64,000 bases of DNA from Archegozetes longisetosus (lineage: Eukaryota > Arthropoda > Arachnida > Sarcoptiformes > Trhypochthoniidae): assembly GCA_018873245.2 (NCBI GenBank), contig JAEMBT020000004.1:4698573-4762572 (forward strand). Direction: 5' to 3'. Under the pieces are notes generated by a model that saw only the letters and a list, made by a program, of their open reading frames with translations, was not told where the DNA came from and ran no database searches. Positions 50,235 through 64,000 of the stretch are shown here, one piece after another. The position numbers were made by a program, and so were the translations under genes. Numbering within the stretch: the stretch's first letter is position 1; the number at the start of each line of letters is the position of its first letter.

Positions 50235-53200
50235 CATAAACTTTCAGTTGGATTAGAATAGAACTGAAGAATAACCTTATTGTTGAATAATTGAAGTCGT
50301 AGAAGTGTTAGTTAAAGCTGCAGTTGCAGTAATTAGGGATTTGTACAGCAATATTGTATAATAATCCATAGCTGAGAGCTTTTTAATTCATTTATTATAC
50401 AAGATTTCTTTAGCAAGTTTTTAATTATTCCGGATGTGAGTCAGGGCTACAAGACAGAGGCTAAATATTGATTATGCATTTCAGAGAACACTAATGTTGT
50501 ATAAGATGAAAAAAGCTTCACTTATTCTGCATTCTACTGAACTTGCATTACTTATTCTGTGAATATATAATCAAAGCGAGAAAAGAATAGTAAAAGAATA
50601 GGATGGCTTAAAACTGGTATCATTAGAGAGACAATTATTTTTTTCTCTATTTTAAATTTGAAATAACCTGCTTTAATTGTTTAGATCTTATTTTGGATCT
50701 AGTAATTGATAAGGATTAAGTTGTCGGGAGAAAGTAGAGGTTCTAGTTAGAAGTGAGAGATGTATGTTTAATATAGGAATTTAATTAGGATATATTTTTT
50801 GTAGATTTCTTAATGTCTGATGTGATTCATTTAGATAGGCTACAGTTATAAATGAAGAATGATTGCCATACACTTAGGATTCTGGTTCTGGTTTAACTTT
50901 CACTGTTTTTATCATTGAACTTATTTTCCAAGCAAATCTTTAATTACCATCTGCTACTTCTTCGCTGATTGATGCACAAGTAATGACCACTTGCTATATA
51001 TGAAAAACATTTATCTTAACGTGTTTCAAGAGTGTATAGATTAAGTTAAAATGGTTTTGCTGTAGAAATTTGATGAGAAGCTAATTTAGTTGTTGACGAA
51101 ATAGATACCAAATTAAAAATTAGTTACCCAGTAAAGTGTGTAATATTTATTCGGGCCAAACAGTAGCAAAATATTTATAAAGAAGAGTTCATCTTAATAA
51201 TGTTTATTGCATTAATATCAACTGATGCTTCCATTAAACGTAAGGATAAATTAGTATCTGGAAAGAGATGCCATTATGAGTGTAATGTTCAATATTAGAA
51301 CAGAAACCATCAGTATTTCCCTTTTAATAAGAAACCCAATAAATTACAGGTCAGATTGTTAATAATGGAACCGAATACCTAACTGGTAAATAGCATATCA
51401 TATTACCAGTTATGAAACATTCTATTAATGTTTGGCCCACGTTCCACATTACCTAATCTGAAATGAGCAATTGATTCATATTTTTAGCCAATTATCATTA
51501 TATGATTGTTATTTTAGTGAGAGTGAGTAACATTTGTTGTAAGGTGTTGGTATTGATAGTAGAAAATAGCATTTCATATTATCCAGCACAATAATCAAAC
51601 GCTTCATATCTGGCAACTTTGAACCCAGTTTTACTCTCATGAGGAGTATGTATCTTATATTAAATACACAAGTAACCAATTACATGATTCAGCAGTTCAA
51701 CTGCTTTACTTGACTGACCAAAACTAACTGCTCACAATGTGATAAAAGGTAACAATTCTATGTCTTGCCATAACTGGCTAGAAAGGTAAATCATATTTCA
51801 TCTATGACAGAAAACATGTTACCAATCGTATAAACACGCATTTTTTTGGCTCTAACTTCAACTAACTTATTAGTCCCTGAAAATGACAGCAATTTTCTTG
51901 GTTCTGATTCATAGAATAGACGGTTCAATTTTGGCGACTGTTTTATAAGTCTAAGTAATAGTCATTACAGTAGTGGTGCTTCATTCCAATGATGGCTCAT
52001 TTTTTGCTTTATGGAATATTTCTTTTCATCTTTAAATTCCAAAACCGTTTTGCCCAGCCTTTCAGCCCAACTCTATTTTCCTCTTTTCGCCACATTTACT
52101 TATTTTTATTTATAGCCATATTTTCTAAGCCTTAAGCATACAAAATGTGCATATTCTACATTTGCTGAATCTGCTCAATATCACGCTTTTAAAGGACAGA
52201 AAATCATTTTTTCTTCTACTAACCAAACGCTCGTTTAAACTGTACTTGGATTAAAAAATAGCGTTCATTTTGCTACTTAATTGACAACTATTTAATCTAA
52301 TTGAGAACTGAAAATTTCTATGCATTTGCTCTTTAAACGTTCATATCTCAATTTAGCTATAATCAGATTTTTTAATTAGTTTTTTGGACTTGTGGCTCTG
52401 CAGAGCTGTCATGTGCAGCAGTTTTGTTCGAAATGCTGTAAAAGCAATAAGATGAAAATTCTCTATTAGGGAAGAGTATTTGACAATCGACATCGATTTT
52501 GACTTGAAGGCATGCAAAGGTAACCATAAAGAAGCAAATAAAGTGCAAACTTCAATATATACTCAATATTTCACGCATGGCCTGTGTGCAATAAGATTAA
52601 GAAAGTGAATAAATAGATGACTTGTACTGCTGATCAAAAGTTAACTTTTTGTGCAATTTTCATGTATATATATGTAAATTTTGTCGATAAAACTTATTAA
52701 ACATGAAAACAATCAAATTATGTTTCGAGTGCAGTTCAAGTAAGAACTGAAGCTCCATAAATGCAAACATATTGAAAAATGTTCAGTCTAACAATTCAGA
52801 TGGCTTATTCAACTTAATTATACGATTTCCATTTCCATTTGTTTGGCACTGATTCCATTCTGACTCCACAAACGTGGAAAACTTTGGTTGAATCTAATTT
52901 TTTAATTAAATACAACGTATTTGTTAGAAACGAGTAGCGGGAAAGGAACCTTTTTTACTCTACTGAATACTATGTTATTTGAATTTTATGTAAACAAAAA
53001 ACTATTTAATGAACTTTTCTAGTTATAAATGTACTCATTAGAATTTTACGACAGAGAGAACAGTTGAAAAACAAATGAGAACTCAGTGAAAACTGAGTGG
53101 AAACTGGGATAAATATATCTATTCGTCTGTTTTTGAACAAGTAATTAAATATGAGCCTTTCATTTCTTGTACCACTATTGAAAATAATTAATCACTTTTA

Positions 53201-55298
53201 CTTGCGAACCTAGAACTCAAATTATTTATTCAATAAGACTTCTGTAATGATTCCTTCTATATTTAATCAATAGGGGTTTAGGTAAAAAGAAATCTTCATT
53301 ATAAATCAGTTATCATCACAGCTTTAATGTCGTTTCACATTAGCTCACATTGATTTTATTTAATGTGATTGCAAATGTAAATTTTGTGCATCACTTAATA
53401 AATGACCTTCTATGAAATAGTCACTTCATCTATACCATTATAGCTGTGATTAACATTCATCTAATATTAGCACCAATTTCGCCAATTTCAATCATTCGGA
53501 TGTGTAGTTAAAAATTTAAATCTAATAGCGCGCTGTCATTTAGATAATCAGTCAACTATTTTCAGATTCCTTTCAAAGCTATTCCTTGTGATTATTTTCC
53601 AAATTCATTTAAAGTAAAACACACTCTTCTCGTATAGGTATGACTTATTCTACATCAACATAAAATTTAATCCCTCTAATGATTACTTTGATAATTAGAG
53701 AACAATTGAATGGTTAAATACGAGTTGGAGTTAAAATAATGAATTATTTGTGATAATTAATTGACTTGAACGGATATAATTAAGATGATAACTATTTAGA
53801 ATTGTAGTCAGAAGTAAATAGAAAATAATTCAATCAGAAATCTAACACAACTAAACTTTTACAAATTAGACCTGAATTTGTGCAACAATCCAAATAATAG
53901 CCTGCTTCACATAAGGCCGTTCTGCGTTTATGATAGTGATTGAAGTGACGAACCCAGTGCTTGGGTTGTATACTTCCAACCCAAATCTCTCGCTAACTTA
54001 ACGTATAAAGTTGTGTATTTTGGACATGAGATTTTGTTAATTCGTTGCAATAATTGGACAAAACAAAGCAAAAATAGTTTATAATTCAATTTTAAAAATA
54101 TTACACGATACGTTTTAATTAGAAAAGCATATATTCAATCCAATAAACCCGTCAATATGGTGTGTGCGCATCCACTCGAAACTTGAGAGTTTGTGTACCC
54201 TGAGTGAAAATTTTCTGGTTTGGCGACTGAGTTATTGTATAGATTAATAAACGAACTTTGGATTAATAAACATCTATGTTCTGAGTAAATACTCGACAAA
54301 AATAACTGATGAGTATTGTTGCAAACACAAAAAAGTCAAGATACATTGGCTCTCTATCTGAACTGGCAGAAGCTGTAGGTTTTATATTAGGTTTTTGCAA
54401 ATAAAATCTCACTCGATCATAGGATTTGATTGCATTCACAAAACATGACTTAGGAAAGTAATACAAACTCTATAATAAAACTCTATTTCTAATCGTTCTA
54501 TAGTAAACAACAGAAATCAACAGTCGTTGCCATTATGAGTATCCACTGCACAGTAAAAACCAAATAGATTTGAACATTTTTGCAAATATTTACATATTTT
54601 CTATAGGTATTGATTGAGCAAAAAAGTTATTGAAAAGGTTGAGAAAAAAAATGTTCTCCTATTTCTAATACGAGAAATATCTGTAAGGCTTAAGTTGAGT
54701 TTTTAGTGACAGCTTATCGAATAATGAATATAAAAACTGTATTTTGGTTCACAAATGTTTGTTTATTTTGTCGTTTGTGGAGCAACATTTGACGCACTTC
54801 TAATTCAGTTCTCCATGAAATAACGATTATCATAACTTCTAGTACTCTTCTTTTCCATTTAATAGCTATTCTGTCGACTTATCATCAACTTAACGATATG
54901 TCTGTAGTGCTATGAAATGATTAAAGAACTCCATACTTAGTGCTTAACATTTACAAGTATTAAGTGTTGAAACTACTGCTCGCCTCTCAGTCTTGAATTA
55001 ATTCCCAAATACTCTATAATGTTTCGAAATAATCATAAATATTTGATAAACTTTGTTTTTGATTTGAACCATTTTTGTATTGAGATAGAAAAATCTTTTA
55101 CCATAATTAAATAAAATCCCAGAAAAGAATTAATTTACTGTATTTGATGCTATTTTATCAAATAGAAATCATTCCAAGCGTATAATACTGTGTGAGTTCA
55201 GAAGAAAACAAGAAAGAAAGCCGAAAAGCATCTTAAACATATAAGACATCTCATTTTAATCTATCTACTCTTTTCATATCATTTATACTGTTTTGTAT

Positions 55299-55300
<2 letters not shown>
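50235..55300. other. gene-poor stretch
   Basis: AT-rich, with no gene, RNA gene or long repeat recognised. It has a pair of alternative short hairpins at 53950-53985. Confidence 0.5.
53962..53985. repeat. 8-bp stem hairpin with a competing partner
   Basis: TTGGGTTG pairs with CAACCCAA. The same TTGGGTT can instead pair with the AACCCA just upstream, near 53951, giving two mutually exclusive hairpins. Confidence 0.5.

Positions 55301-55360
<60 letters not shown>
55301..55360. repeat. (GA)30 microsatellite
   Basis: Uninterrupted purine GA dinucleotides on the plus strand. Confidence 0.95.
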
Positions 55361-55362
<2 letters not shown>

Positions 55363-55640
55363 CAAATGATCAAAGAGTTTTTAGATGATCAAAGAAATTC
55401 TTATACCAAAATTTAGTTTCTCCAACAGTCAAATAGAGTGAGTGAGGGTTCGGCCCCTTTAGAAGAAAGTAATTCTGATGCAATAAATTTTTCTTCGAGT
55501 GAACTTAATGGCACGCAAAGGAAAATTTATATCCTTTCTAGTTGTAAAGAGATAGAAAAACTTTCTCTTTTTTCTTGTGTACTCTCTCTTTCTTTAACGT
55601 TTTCAGAGAGACTACTGTAGAGATACGAGAATGAAGAAGA

Positions 55641-55724
55641 GTAGGAATACAACAGTAGGAATACAAGACTAGGAATACAACTGCACCAATACAACCATAA
55701 GAATACAAGAGCAGGAGTATAACA
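55641..55724. repeat. degenerate 14-15 bp repeat
   Basis: Variants of AGGAATACAACAGT recur about six times. This explains the Tyr/Cys/Leu-rich minus-strand ORFs over it, which are not annotated. Confidence 0.8.
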
Positions 55725-55920
55725 GAAGAGGGAGAGTAAAAGTTTGCCAAAAACATAGTATGAGAAAAAAGTCTCTGAGAATTGCAATAAATTAACGAGA
55801 TTTGTTTTGTTTGATGCAACAGTAATCAAATTAAATTGCATCCACTATCTCTTTGTGACTCCATTGCATTTGCACCAAACTATGAGAAGACCAGTTTTGA
55901 TGCTGTCTCCCATATACTCT

Positions 55921-56016
55921 ATTAGACTATATGTTGGATCTGTTATTAGACTATATGTTGGATCTTCTATTAGGCTATGTGTTGGATCTTCTATCACACT
56001 ATATGTCAGATTTTCT
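55921..56016. repeat. 24-bp minisatellite, 4 copies
   Basis: The unit ATTAGACTATATGTTGGATC plus TTCT is repeated four times. Because 24 is a multiple of three, it keeps ORFs open on both strands; these are not annotated. Confidence 0.92.
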
Positions 56017-56775
56017 ATTCTATAAATTTGCAGCATCTCTACTTACTAGTATTACTGTCGCCTTCAATCCTGTCTAATAAAATGCTTACACTGAAATCTT
56101 CGATTACATCTTTCAGTTTCATAATCCCTAATCTGAAAACTCTATTCAATACTCTTATGATTTTATGAGGTATTAGAAGGAAAAGTGCAAATTGAGCACT
56201 ATTTTCTCATATTTGAAACCACTCATCAATATATTAATGGTCACAATTCTCTATAAGTGTTTTGAGTGAAATATTTGTCTATTAAGTTTTCGAATGGTTA
56301 TTTATTTATAAACTTGTTTTTGCATTCGTTATGAGATAGTGTGAAAAAACGTTCCTTAGTTATAACGCTCTTAAGTTCTTGTTAAACTTTGTTTTATTTA
56401 TTCTATCATCAATTTACTAATGAAACTTTAATTCTGTCAATTTTTTTCTGTTCAAATTTAGTCTTCATATTTCTAATTAGTTTTCTAACAGCCTCAATCA
56501 ATCGACTTATCATTTAAGTGATTTTAATAAAATATATATAGAAAGATAAAGATGATTATTGTATTTATTATTATTATTTGATGCATCCAAAAATACTTTA
56601 CTATTTTTAAGTATACAAATATATTAAAACACAATTCTCAAATGTTTACTTGATACATGCCGATTGGCTCATATTTTCAATAGATTGTTGCTTGGAGTCT
56701 AACTTGCCATAACAATTCAAGCCTAAACTGGTCAAATGCTAAAATTGTGAAACTGGCCACGATCTTTATGAGTAC

Positions 56776-56777
<2 letters not shown>

Positions 56778-56853
<76 letters not shown>
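56778..56853. repeat. (CT)38 microsatellite
   Basis: Uninterrupted pyrimidine CT dinucleotides, the longest simple repeat in the window. It is complementary to the (GA)30 tract 1.4 kb upstream. Confidence 0.95.
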
Positions 56854-56854
<1 letters not shown>

Positions 56855-57764
56855 ACTCAACCTCTCAATATCTTTAAAAAATTTTTAGGTATTTGATTAT
56901 TAGAATCATTTTCCCAAAAAGTTCATATCATAGATTTTGTTGAGAAATTTATTCCATAAATAGCTTTATATTTATTTTATGAAATGCAAGTTAGGTTTAT
57001 ATCTTGGAAATAAAATATTTACTGGAAGGCCAGGAATGCTATAACTGGCGTTTGAGCCTCTTCTCCTTATCTCTTGAGTGTCCAAATCATCAGTAGTATA
57101 GAAAAATAGTGAATAGATTACATCAAGAATTTTCGGCTCAATTCTTTTCTATATCTGAATTGAATTTTTCTTCATGAAAGTCAAAATTATTGGAATAAAA
57201 AAATTTGAGAGCATTCACCATCTCTTGTTTGCACTATATTTCTGTTGAACCGCTTTTATCGAAACATTCCATGAATTTAGAGATATTTTGGTGTCAACAA
57301 ATCATTATAACTTCGATCATCATAAATCATTTTTATTTGAAAACCATTTTCAGCCAAAGAATTAGAAGTAGACAAGTTTTACAATTTTCTCAATTTAATC
57401 ATGCATTCTTTATGACTAAATGTTTTTACAAAATTTTTTTCTATTTATAACTAATAGTCTTTCAAAGCACAGAAACTCATTTTCAAATAGATTCACCAAC
57501 TTTTCACCAACTGGATCCTTCCGGATTCAGGTCTGAAAAATTTGATTGGATAAATGCTCAAAATTGAATACACTGTCATTTAATCAATCTCTGATCGGTA
57601 GCTTTACTTAATTGTTCTTCAATTAAGATTATGATCAATTAATCGACTAATCAAAGTGTCATCTCTGCTCTTAAACCTACCAAAATCAGAGATAAATAGA
57701 GAAGTCGTTATTAACAATATGAAAGCTTAAAATAATTGAGGAACAATTGGTAAAGGATTATAAC

Positions 57765-57909
57765 TACAGTGAAATCTGTTCAACTTCAAAATGCAATTAA
57801 GTGATCTTTAGAGAAGAATATGAAATTGCAATTGAAAACCATGACTTAATTGTTATTGATTTTCAGAAAGCATTTAACTGCATGTCAAAGTTAAACAGGT
57901 TTTACTGTA
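57765..57909. mobile_element. mariner/pogo-like MITE, copy 2
   Basis: 145 bp, starting TACAGTGAAATCTGTTCAAC and ending GTTAAACAGGTTTTACTGTA. TA borders. Homologous to 8236-8375 at both ends and internally (CTTAATTGTTATTGATTTT). Divergence between the copies suggests old insertions. No transposase ORF. Confidence 0.75.
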
Positions 57910-58977
57910 TAAAATATTATTCCTCTGAAAACAAGTTAAATCATTATTATAGCTATAAATAATTAGAAAACTGACTTCAATTTGATTAGCTCAATAATTG
58001 AGACCTTTATATAATCTGCTTTTAGATTCGTTGATAATCTCTAATGATAAAGCAAGTTAAATGTAAATTTGACGTCAGCTCTTCCATAATCTTATATTAT
58101 TACAAAACCAGAATCACATTTAGCTACACAATATTCGCACGTTCACCAAAAGTAATTACAAGAATATCTAAGTTTTATGTCATACCTTAATCCTGAGCGC
58201 ATTGCGTGCAAATCGTGTTCTTAACATTAAGGTTAAACAAAAATTGTTGTCTGAGTAGAGCAAACTTTTCTTTATGATGATTACAAGTGACACAAATCAG
58301 AGCGCTCTCATGCAAAAAATGCATCCATTCATAACACCAGAAGAATAGAGACACAAAAAACAAATCCAATTTATATGGAGCCAAATTAAGAAAAGAAATG
58401 AAACTATATCCACTGTTATATACTTTTGTCATTAAATATTTGAAAGTATCATTTGTTAAGTTTAGATAACCTTGTTCAGTAGAAACATGTAATTCGCTGA
58501 AAAAGTTTACTTTTTTTCGATCTCAACTGACAAACTCATTTCAAATCCTACTCTTATGAAAATTTAGAAAAAACTAATTCCAACTTTTGAAGAGATCGGC
58601 TTAGATTATAACTTAAGATTGAGGTTTATATTATTTATGATCGAGTGTGGGGTATTAGTATTTACAACAAAAAATATTGGATTCAAAAGCATGAAGAACT
58701 GTGAGCTTTGTTCAGCAGTTTATTATTTCTATTTTTCTTCTGGATCAAAAGGCGAAGATTTAAGTTTGGGTAGTATTTGTGCAAAATTCAATGAGTTATA
58801 GCTGGCCGCAAAGCATTTTGACATTTTCAGATTAGAGTTTCTCTCGATTTGTTTGCTCGTGACCTAAACTTGACGTGGATTGGCGTTGGACTTGAATTCT
58901 TTGTCTTCTTAGAGAAATGTATTATTCTAGCTGAAATCCATTTGCTGCATTGATGGCCCGGAGAATAGTAGTAAAGG

Positions 58978-58999
58978 AAAGGCAAAATTTATTGCCTTT
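58978..58999. repeat. 8-bp stem hairpin
   Basis: AAAGGCAA (58978-58985) pairs perfectly with TTGCCTTT (58992-58999) around a six-base loop. Confidence 0.5.
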
Positions 59000-61268
59000 A
59001 AAAACTCTCTTTCCGGGACACTACATACGGGCTGAAAGAATCTGTTCTTTGAGAAACCTCTACGCTATTATTTCTTCTTGAGTGATTTTTAATGTATTGT
59101 ATCAAATGTAGACAATACTAAATATCATACACTACCAGTTCATGCGTTCAAAAGACATTAAATTTATTTTTCAGACTAAATTTATTGATAGAAAGCCTTC
59201 TCTTTGTTTGGTTTTTTCAAAGATAGCACTGATTTTATAGTGAGTAGAAGGCAAAGCTATACCTAGCATTTAAGAATGTAATCAAATGTAGTCAAATATC
59301 TCAAATTTGATTCTCTCGAGTTCTAATGCTTTCAATATAGCATTGAACAAGTTAATCAATGCTCTAATCAATCGCAGTTCGGACAAATAAGTTTTCAGAA
59401 TTTTAATTATTCTACGATAAGCATATTTCTAAATTCTAGACCATCAGAAATGAATTGTTATTTAAATTTGATCGATCGTATTGTGCATTAAAAATTTGAA
59501 AATCTAAAATTGGCAGCAGAACTGAACACTTTGTTTACAACCTTAGTTTAGGTAATTTGACTTGAGATATCTTTCAGACCTATATAACCTTTTAGTTTAG
59601 AAAACAGACTATTCTCGAAAAGTACATTTGATTCTTTTGCATAGACCGAAATGAAAAATGTCTGCAAATTTCTCAAGTAGTCAATAATATAGTTTTAGTC
59701 AATCGATAGGGAAACAAATTTAAGTAAAGTCTAAACTTTAGCAGTAGTACAACATTCGCATGAAAACTTCAAACAGAATGTATTCAGTTTCTGTTGCAAG
59801 AAATTAAATGAACTTCTTTTGCATCTAACCCTTCGAGATTAGGTTTAAGTTAATCGAGATTTGTAGAGACTCCTGATATGCTGTCAAATGAATCAAGATT
59901 AGTCAGGTACAATTTGAATTTGAGTTTGAAAAGTTAAAAAACTGAATCTGGTAGATGGAAAGTTAATAAAACCAATGTTAATTAATTTGAAGTCAATTTC
60001 AAATCTCATCAAATATATATGGTTGCATGAAATTTGACTCGGATCAAGTGAAAGCCGCTCAATATATTATTAATACATTGATGGAATGTGCATGTTTTGA
60101 TCTTCTCTCAAAAATGCTTCACTAATTTATTTAGACATTAATCATTCATCCCTTATAGATCATCGTGATCATCATCTCTATCAACTTTATAGAGTTTAAA
60201 CTATGACCTGAATTTTTATCAATAAATCAGAATATCTTAAATATTTAATCATAAATTTATCATCAATCGGATAGAAGAATAATAGCAGAATAATAAATGA
60301 TTGATAAGATTAAAATCTAGCATGAGTCACTTGGCGATTTTTGAAAAATTTATTATAACATTATTTGTAGTAATCTACTTTAATTAATTTTACTTATAAA
60401 TTATTCAAATTAGTCAAATGTTCTAAAGCATAACCTTTAGAAATGTTTCAAATCAACTTAGATTTCGGTTAAAATCAATTTTCTTTGCAAGTCCTATCTT
60501 GAGTTTATCGAAAATTTTATTCTTCAAACCTAAAAATCAGCAAAGCGATAAACAGATTAGAAAAGTCATAAATGAAGATAAAAAATGTCTGGACATCGGA
60601 TTTATTATCAGTAGTCTTACATTATTCATGTTTGGTGAATATTTGGAAGATTTTGGTCTGACTATATTTGTGAGTAGAAGAGAAATAAATAAAATGTATT
60701 CTAGTAAATACCATTTAAAGTTACTGTCTTTAAGCTAAATGTGTTGTGAGTGGTATCTTTCCAGATACGATATTAAAATCAGAATGAAAACACGTCTAAG
60801 TCATGCATTTATGCATTTGAGTCGATCCATTTTATATATTTCTCATTTTCCATTCCTAAAACATTGATGGATTCGCGCATTTTTATGTATGTGAACCGCC
60901 AAAAATAGTTGTTAGTATCCAACCAAAAGTAGCTATGGTTAGTATCGATGATTTCATTTCCTCGTCTATATCTATCCCACAAATAAGTTAAAGTTGGAAT
61001 CCGGAAATTTCCAAAGTGGATCACAAATCAGGAATCAGATAGAACTATATAAATGTATGAAATGAATAGAGAGAAGAAGAAAGAGAAGAAGAAGTGATTT
61101 AGTATTAGTGGACAATAATAAATTTGGTCATGTTTAGAGAGAAGGAATGAAAGGAAACGCTAATGGAAGTGTACTCATTACTAATAGGAAAGTTTAACAA
61201 TAAAATATAACTTACTTGTTAGGTGTCACCCTTACATCCCAATAAATTAACTAACGCTATATTCTAAA

Positions 61269-61337
61269 TTAGTCTCTATTTTTTCAGATACTTAGTCTCT
61301 ATTTTTTCAGATACTTAGTCTCTATTTTCTCAGATAC
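61269..61337. repeat. 23-bp minisatellite, 3 copies
   Basis: The unit TTAGTCTCTATTTTTTCAGA plus TAC is tandemly repeated, with one base changed in the third copy. Confidence 0.93.
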
Positions 61338-62624
61338 TTATCAACCTTAAATACTCAACTATTTTTCATTTCATTTCTTCTAATTTTACTTTTAGTCTTT
61401 GTTATCTTTAACTATTTTACTCTACTATTTTCAAATTATTTTCACTCTTTTAAACATTAAATTTATTCTCTCTGATCATCAAAGTTTACGTTGGGTTCAA
61501 TTTTTGCCATATGAGAAATGAGTAAAATTAAAGCTTGAGATTTCAATTAATTTAATTATGGGTTGGATCTTATTGTTGATACATTTATTCACTAGTTCTA
61601 CAAAGAAACAGATCTGTAATGATACTGATTGGAAGTTGAATAGAAAATTATTCTTATTGTTTACGATGGTATTATAAGAAAAAAGGATCGAACCGAACAA
61701 ACACTACTTTATTAGAATCTCATTGAGATAGTGTGCGAAACTGCAATGTGTTTTCGGCTCATGAAATATGTGTTTTGGGTGAGTTGCATTTCTGGTCAAT
61801 CGTCTAGCCTTATAGTAGACTAGAAATGTTGCGTATCCTTATATAAATTCGGTGTTATTTCTCTTCAAATACATTATATTAACGTATATGTTCTTTTTGA
61901 ATAATAGTACATAAAAATAGATAGAATCAAATTTTTTCTTTTCCAATCATTCTTTAACTCAATCTAATACCTGTAAACATTTTCAAAATACTCAATATTT
62001 CAGCCTTCTTCCTTCGAATGTGATAGTGTTTGAAATATCCTTTCTCCCTCAAACTTTCATATTGCATGTGATCCCATTTCATTTGAATTCTATCAAATCT
62101 CAGATCCAATAAATTAAACTTTGTGTTTGACAACAATCACTATTGTGTTTATATCACATGTTAGCATAAATCACTATCTTTTTGAATATTTTAATTAAAA
62201 ATATAATGGATTATGCATCTCCATGATTAAAATCTAGAACTCTTTGAATTTAGTATAAATAAATACTCTTTTAAAGTAAAAGCTTTCAAAGGTCTTAGAC
62301 TTTTGATTAACAGAAAATCGTTAAATGTTAAAAATAAAAGTATTTATGCAAATTGAATTTCTTAAAGTTTCAAACCAAAAGTAGTTCAGATGAGAACAAA
62401 CGGATGACATAATTTTTAAAGTGCTTCATCTGAACACTCCATGGGTTGACCGCTTGAGGACACGAAGCAAACAAGATTTAAAACATGTTAAAGTTTAGAA
62501 AGAAGTGAAAGTTGGCTGGATAGAAATCATATGTGACTTAAATGTTGCTTAGACGCAAACTTATTTAGGTTTTATTTGACCTGAAACACACTAATAAACA
62601 ACGTATTAGGAATTGCAGTGCAGA

Positions 62625-62774
62625 TCACACTTGGGTATTGACTGAAACAAAAGTGAGGTCCTGTGGCCATATCATTACCAACGACTTGCGGTCATTTTTC
62701 AAAAAGTCTTTTGCAATCTGCGTCATGTGCTCTGGAAGTGCTGTGAGTGAAGAAGAAAAATTGTTCGCCACCAT
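62625..62774 (-). other. candidate exon or small ORF, 49 residues
   Basis: Minus-strand ATG frame just after a strong acceptor-like TTTTTCTAG, with GC above the flanks. It contains SSSLTALPEHMTQIAKDFLK and MIWPQDLTFVSV before a stop. A GTAATG donor-like site follows DRKSL. I recognise no family. All three frames look partly protein-like here, which weakens the case. Confidence 0.18.
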
Positions 62775-64000
62775 TCACTAGAAAAATAAGAAAGTGTGAA
62801 ACAAATCAACAAAATTGAGTTTCTGTTTATTTTGCTTAACATTTATTCTTAACCCTAGATTGTTTATAACAGTCTAGAACTGGTTAGTTTTTCTTCCTCT
62901 ATCTCTCTTTCAATCAATATTTGTGTATATTTAGTTAGATCCTTTAATTGTTAGAAAGGTCATAGAAAGGTCATAGGTTTTGTTTGACTTGATTCTTATA
63001 TCTTTGACGTCTTTAGATTAATTATAATTTTTACAAGAGTAGTCAATCGATTTATTTATTACAAGTATCCTAAAATGGTTTGCTCAGATTGATTAGTTTT
63101 TGTATAATGAGTTTGAAAAGAGAATTGGTATTTTGCTTTGACACAACGATTAACATAACTTCTGGTTTGGTCTCGACAATTGATAGGAATGAGGGATTGT
63201 TAGATTAAACGGAGAATTAAGCCTGATTAGGTATTAATGATAATGAAGTGGAAAATATTTAGTCAAACGAAACACTTGTTGACGATTAGTTTTGTGGAGT
63301 TAGCTTATATAAAGTTATATAAATGATCCTTATGTCATATCTTTCTTTTACTTATGTTATTTATGACATTCTATCATAAGTATAAGGGATTGTGGATTTT
63401 TTATTGACTTTGAATCTGCTTTAACACCAATTGATGACCGTCTTATCCAAAAAGACTAGTCGCCCATTAACTGATCAATGACCAACTTCTTCATTCTATA
63501 CTTTCTAGCTGTTACCTAAACTCTGCCTCTCCAAAATACTCACTCAAACTTCTCACGACAAACTAAATATTTCGATTATTTCCCAAATCATAACCATTCA
63601 GTGACTGTCACAACGAATAATGGGTTTAATAGCTTAGCCCTTTCTTCTTCTCTTCTTGTTCTTCTTCTGGAAGTTTAGTTTTTAGCTGAAATTTGTTGGA
63701 AAAATGAATTGAAAGTAAATGTATTAGTGAATAGTATTTATCGAAAAATAGGGCAAAGATTGGAGAAAATCGATTTTGTTGTGCTCTCTATTACTGGTTC
63801 GAGAAAAATAGAATAGACTCGCAATAAAATATCCATTACTACACAATCAACAATGATGTCAGATTGCAACCAGTTTTTGCTTACTTCGGCCTAAATTACC
63901 GGAACTAATCAAACAGTTTCTTCTATCAAAAACAAATAATTAATTATAAGGGTTTGCGTAACAGGATTGCCAATAGTCTAATGAACATACAATACAAGGA

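Larger units (their letters stand above)
56854..64000. other. gene-poor right end of the window
   Basis: No confident gene. It contains MITE copy 2 at 57765, a small hairpin at 58978, a 23-bp repeat at 61269, and unproven exon-like frames at 58831-58953 (+), 60427-60669 (+, ending at a GTGAGT) and 62625-62774 (-). Confidence 0.45.

Noticed and set aside
55527..56036. Several overlapping ORFs on both strands
   Set aside because: They are kept open by the 14-15 bp and 24-bp tandem repeats; their periodic translations mirror the DNA repeats.
60427..60738. About 103-codon open frame with a GTGAGT near its end
   Set aside because: No in-frame ATG near its start, no recognised motif, and its length matches the chance expectation. 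Kept only as a note.

Overview
This is a nuclear genomic window from a metazoan, most likely an arthropod. The basis is two spliced genes with GT-AG introns as short as 58 bp, strongly AT-rich DNA between them, many microsatellites and minisatellites, short terminal-inverted-repeat elements, and one short TTAGG-like tract (the common arthropod telomere motif). A mite or other chelicerate would fit the short introns and AT-rich spacers, but the sequence alone does not fix the taxon. Nothing prokaryotic, viral or organellar was seen.

Layout. 498-2193 (minus): a two-exon, 545-residue C2H2 zinc-finger protein with an unrecognised helical N-terminal region, a basic Ser/Pro linker with a nuclear localisation signal, and three C-terminal fingers. 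2194-30562: about 28 kb without a convincing gene, holding microsatellites, minisatellites, one mariner/pogo-like miniature element and the first copy of a dispersed fold-back element. 30595-39589 (plus): an adhesion-type G protein-coupled receptor rebuilt from eleven exons. It has a glycosylated Ser/Thr-rich stalk, a hormone-receptor (HormR) domain, a GAIN domain with a divergent GPS, a seven-helix domain and a short cytoplasmic tail. Its N-terminal exon or exons, probably including the signal peptide, are not identified. 39590-64000: about 24 kb without a confident gene, holding three more inverted-repeat elements, the second fold-back copy and a dense tandem-repeat cluster at 55.3-56.9 kb.

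How the genes relate. They lie on opposite strands about 28 kb apart and nothing suggests a shared pathway: one is a probable nuclear DNA-binding protein, the other a cell-surface receptor. The receptor is the most informative locus. Its GPS keeps the final Cys-x-Cys-x-x-Leu but has Glu and Gly where the cleavage triad needs His and Thr/Ser, and the conserved Cys of extracellular loop 2 reads as Ser. This points to a non-cleaved, atypical adhesion receptor.

Limits. At this base composition, stop-free runs near 100 codons are expected about once or twice by chance over six frames in 64 kb (my rough estimate from stop-codon frequency), so isolated ORFs are not treated as genes. A few coding-like islands are listed at low confidence because they combine higher GC, splice-like ends or a signal-peptide-like start.
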